From assembly GCA_937942965.1 (NCBI GenBank), contig CALDGN010000111.1:1-7555 (forward strand): a DNA stretch of 7,555 nt, read 5' to 3'. The translations under genes and the position numbers were made by a program. Below, in pieces: positions 6,259 to 7,555 of the stretch. This stretch comes from an uncultured Acidimicrobiales bacterium (GTDB lineage: Bacteria; Actinomycetota; Acidimicrobiia; Acidimicrobiales; UBA10347). Positions within the stretch are counted from its first letter, which is position 1, and each line of letters begins with the position of its first letter. Under the pieces are notes generated by a model. The model worked only from the letters and a program-made list of their open reading frames with translations. It was not told the DNA's origin and made no database searches.

Positions 6259-6864
6259 CTAGTCGTTGTCGGTTGTTCCTGCGCCTGCACCGGCCTGTCG
6301 GCTGGCCTCGGTCGCAGGCGCATACGTGCGGTGCGCAAAGGCGTTCAACCGTTCGAGGGTGTCGTTTGCGACATCGATCCTGGTGGCACGATCGGGTCGG
6401 CGTTCGGGCGCCTCGGCGGCCTCGATCGTGACATCGGCGACCGGTGGGACGGCCCAGATCTCGGGACCATCGACACCGACCAGAATCGAGCCGCCTTCCC
6501 ACCGCATCTCGAAACCGCGCTGGTTGGTCGCCAGCGTTGCCAAGGAGGGGATGAGCAGGATCGGTTCTACGACAGCCGCGAGCACAAGCGTCGTGGTCGG
6601 CGGTTCATCCGACAGTGCCGCACCGATGCACAACGGGCAGACACGTCCGCTCGTCGTCGCCCAGTCATGAGCTGGTCGTAGCCCTTCGATACCGACGTCG
6701 TCGACGAAGGCCAGCAGGCGCAACAGGTTGCGCGACGGGTCGATACCCATCGCAGCGAGCGCACGGCACACGTTGGCACCCTCGGCAGACATGCCCCACG
6801 AGTAGCCAGCTCCCCGCAGCGCCTTGGCTGCGGTGGCCTGGAACTCGCCCAACGACAGGTTCAT
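6259..6864 (-). CDS. DUF3726-like protein of unknown function
   Basis: The product has 201 residues, starting at the ATG at 6864 (MNLSLGEFQ). A start nine codons upstream at 6891 is possible, but the ATGA overlap with the preceding stop codon and the better match of MNLSLGEF to the family N-terminus favour 6864. What is seen: RGAGYSWG (17-24), a CPLC pair (C76, C79), an alanine/leucine-rich segment around 90-113 too mixed to call a membrane helix, and the C-terminal run LNAFAHRTYAPATEASR leading into GAGAGTTDND at the end. The N-terminal RGAGYSWG and the C-terminal TYxPAxExSR-GAGAG-DND signature are how I recall DUF3726 (PF12525). The assignment rests on memory and should be treated as probable. 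No signal peptide is visible. CPLC could be a redox or metal-binding pair, but with only two nearby cysteines this is speculation. It sits between the 228-residue protein and the dioxygenase, so a role in the same pathway, such as an enzyme partner, is inferred. Confidence 0.75.
   Translation of the reverse strand: MNLSLGEFQATAAKALRGAGYSWGMSAEGANVCRALAAMGIDPSRNLLRLLAFVDDVGIEGLRPAHDWATTSGRVCPLCIGAALSDEPPTTTLVLAAVVEPILLIPSLATLATNQRGFEMRWEGGSILVGVDGPEIWAVPPVADVTIEAAEAPERRPDRATRIDVANDTLERLNAFAHRTYAPATEASRQAGAGAGTTDND
6861..6864 (-). other. ATGA start/stop overlap coupling two operon genes
   Basis: On the minus strand ATG (6864-6862) of the DUF3726 gene overlaps TGA (6863-6861) of the 228-residue protein gene. 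No Shine-Dalgarno is evident in the twenty bases before the ATG, which suggests translation by termination-reinitiation and roughly matched amounts of the two proteins. Confidence 0.85.
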
Positions 6865-7547
6865 GACGCAGCGACGGTCGGATAGGTCCAATCGTCGGCA
6901 TCGCTCTCGTCGAGCTCGGACGGAAACGGTGCGCCTCGAAACATGTTGATTCGGACCCAGCGGTCGGAGCGAGGATCGAAGTGGGTTGCACCAAAGAAGC
7001 TCAGCTTGGCCCGCAGCAGATCGATCGGCAGCATGGCAGCGTCGATGGTGTTGTCACGGATCTCGGCGTACGGCGCAGCGGCTGCGACCTGCAAGCGGCG
7101 GGCGATGTGACGATGCTCGGGGTGGGTGCGCAGGAACGAGCCGAGCGATGCGTCGCCATCGGCGCCAGCAAGATCCCGTTCCATTCGCATCGCGTCACGA
7201 GCGGGCTGGAGCGGCTGCTCGTAGTCCGCGATCGGCTCTTCGTGGCGCTCACCCAGACGTGGCTCGAGCTTCTCTTCGGACACGTACCACGCCCTCGCAT
7301 TCGCCTCGGGCGACGTCCATGCGATGGATCGGGCCCAGCCGTACACCCGCTCGATCTGTTGAAGCGTGTGGGCAATGGTGACCGTGCCGTCGATCCGGAA
7401 TGCAGCGGCTTCGTCTGCGTGCATGGTCGAAGCAAGGTCGTCGACCAGGTCGCCGTGTGGCTCGAGCACGAGCGACACGAGTAACTCTTGGCCTTCGATC
7501 GTCAGCGCCTCGTGGGCCCAGTCGATGAGCGCGTCCCAGCCGTTCAT
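6861..7547 (-). CDS. Uncharacterised 228-residue protein, first visible gene of the leftward operon
   Basis: I do not recognise this family. The product is acidic and soluble-looking, with no signal peptide and no membrane span. An N-terminal helical region (about 1-75) includes WDALIDWAHEALTIEGQELL (4-23). A charged linker covers about 90-130. The part that looks most conserved is C-terminal: PYAEIRDNTIDAAMLPIDLL (159-178), LRAKLSFFGATHFDPRSDRW (178-197) and INMFRGAPFPSEL (200-212). It is followed by a DESDADDW acidic tail. The start at 7547 is the only ATG in reach, but the frame is open to the window edge, so a start further right cannot be excluded. On the minus strand the start also reads ATGA, and the overlapping frame is open (Ser-Pro-Thr-stop), so another gene may end here in the same coupled way. 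The overlap with the DUF3726 gene and its position two genes ahead of the dioxygenase argue for a shared pathway. Confidence 0.75.
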   Translation of the reverse strand: MNGWDALIDWAHEALTIEGQELLVSLVLEPHGDLVDDLASTMHADEAAAFRIDGTVTIAHTLQQIERVYGWARSIAWTSPEANARAWYVSEEKLEPRLGERHEEPIADYEQPLQPARDAMRMERDLAGADGDASLGSFLRTHPEHRHIARRLQVAAAAPYAEIRDNTIDAAMLPIDLLRAKLSFFGATHFDPRSDRWVRINMFRGAPFPSELDESDADDWTYPTVAAS

Positions 7548-7555
7548 GTTGGTGA

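Noticed and set aside
6236..6502. N-terminal extension of the dioxygenase to an ATG at 6502
   Set aside because: The extra 89 residues are Arg/Cys-rich and lie entirely within the DUF3726 gene in another frame. The ATG at 6235 has a Shine-Dalgarno and begins the family-like sequence.
7544..7555. End of a further upstream operon gene (minus-strand Ser-Pro-Thr-TGA overlapping the ATG at 7547)
   Set aside because: Only three codons are visible, too few to support a feature, although the ATGA arrangement matches the next junction at 6861-6864.
1..7555. CRISPR arrays, insertion sequences, tRNA genes, riboswitches
   Set aside because: No regularly spaced direct repeats, transposase-like protein, terminal inverted repeats or tRNA-like folds were found. 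Non-coding space totals well under 100 bp, which leaves no room for a structured leader.

Overview
The window is a compact stretch of high-GC chromosomal DNA (roughly two thirds G+C by eye) with almost no non-coding sequence. It looks actinobacterial: GC-rich third codon positions, neighbouring genes that overlap or nearly touch, and a divergent gene pair that appears to be read from leaderless TAnnnT-type promoters. The protein set would suit an environmental, possibly marine, Acidimicrobiia-like actinobacterium. That placement is inference from style and family content, because there is no rRNA or other marker gene here.

Layout from left to right. (1) The 3' part of a DegT/DnrJ/EryC1/StrS-type PLP aminotransferase runs rightward to 855; its start lies outside the window. 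(2) It converges, sharing a 4-bp CTAG, on a leftward enolase-superfamily gene (852-1958). The protein most resembles the cis-3-hydroxyproline dehydratase / hydroxyproline-betaine epimerase branch of the mandelate racemase/muconate lactonizing enzymes. (3) Only 25 bp separate that gene from a rightward 1066-residue sortilin/VPS10-like, Asp-box beta-propeller protein (1984-5184). The gap is centred on a perfect 13-bp palindrome that carries a TACCGT -10 hexamer on each strand, each ending six bases before an ATG. (4) After a 22-bp convergent gap, a leftward operon is read from the right edge: a 228-residue protein that I do not recognise (6861-7547), a DUF3726-like protein (6259-6864, ATGA overlap with the previous gene) and a TauD/TfdA-type Fe(II)/2-oxoglutarate dioxygenase (5207-6235, preceded by a visible Shine-Dalgarno).

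How the genes may work together. The aminotransferase, the enolase-superfamily enzyme and the dioxygenase are all small-molecule enzymes acting on amino-acid-like or carboxylate substrates. A plausible reading is catabolism or remodelling of an amino acid or betaine-type osmolyte, but no substrate can be read from the sequence. The three-gene operon (unknown protein, DUF3726, dioxygenase) is the best candidate for an uncharacterised enzymatic module. The symmetric leaderless promoter is the most striking non-coding signal. I see no mobile elements, CRISPR arrays, tRNA or rRNA genes.
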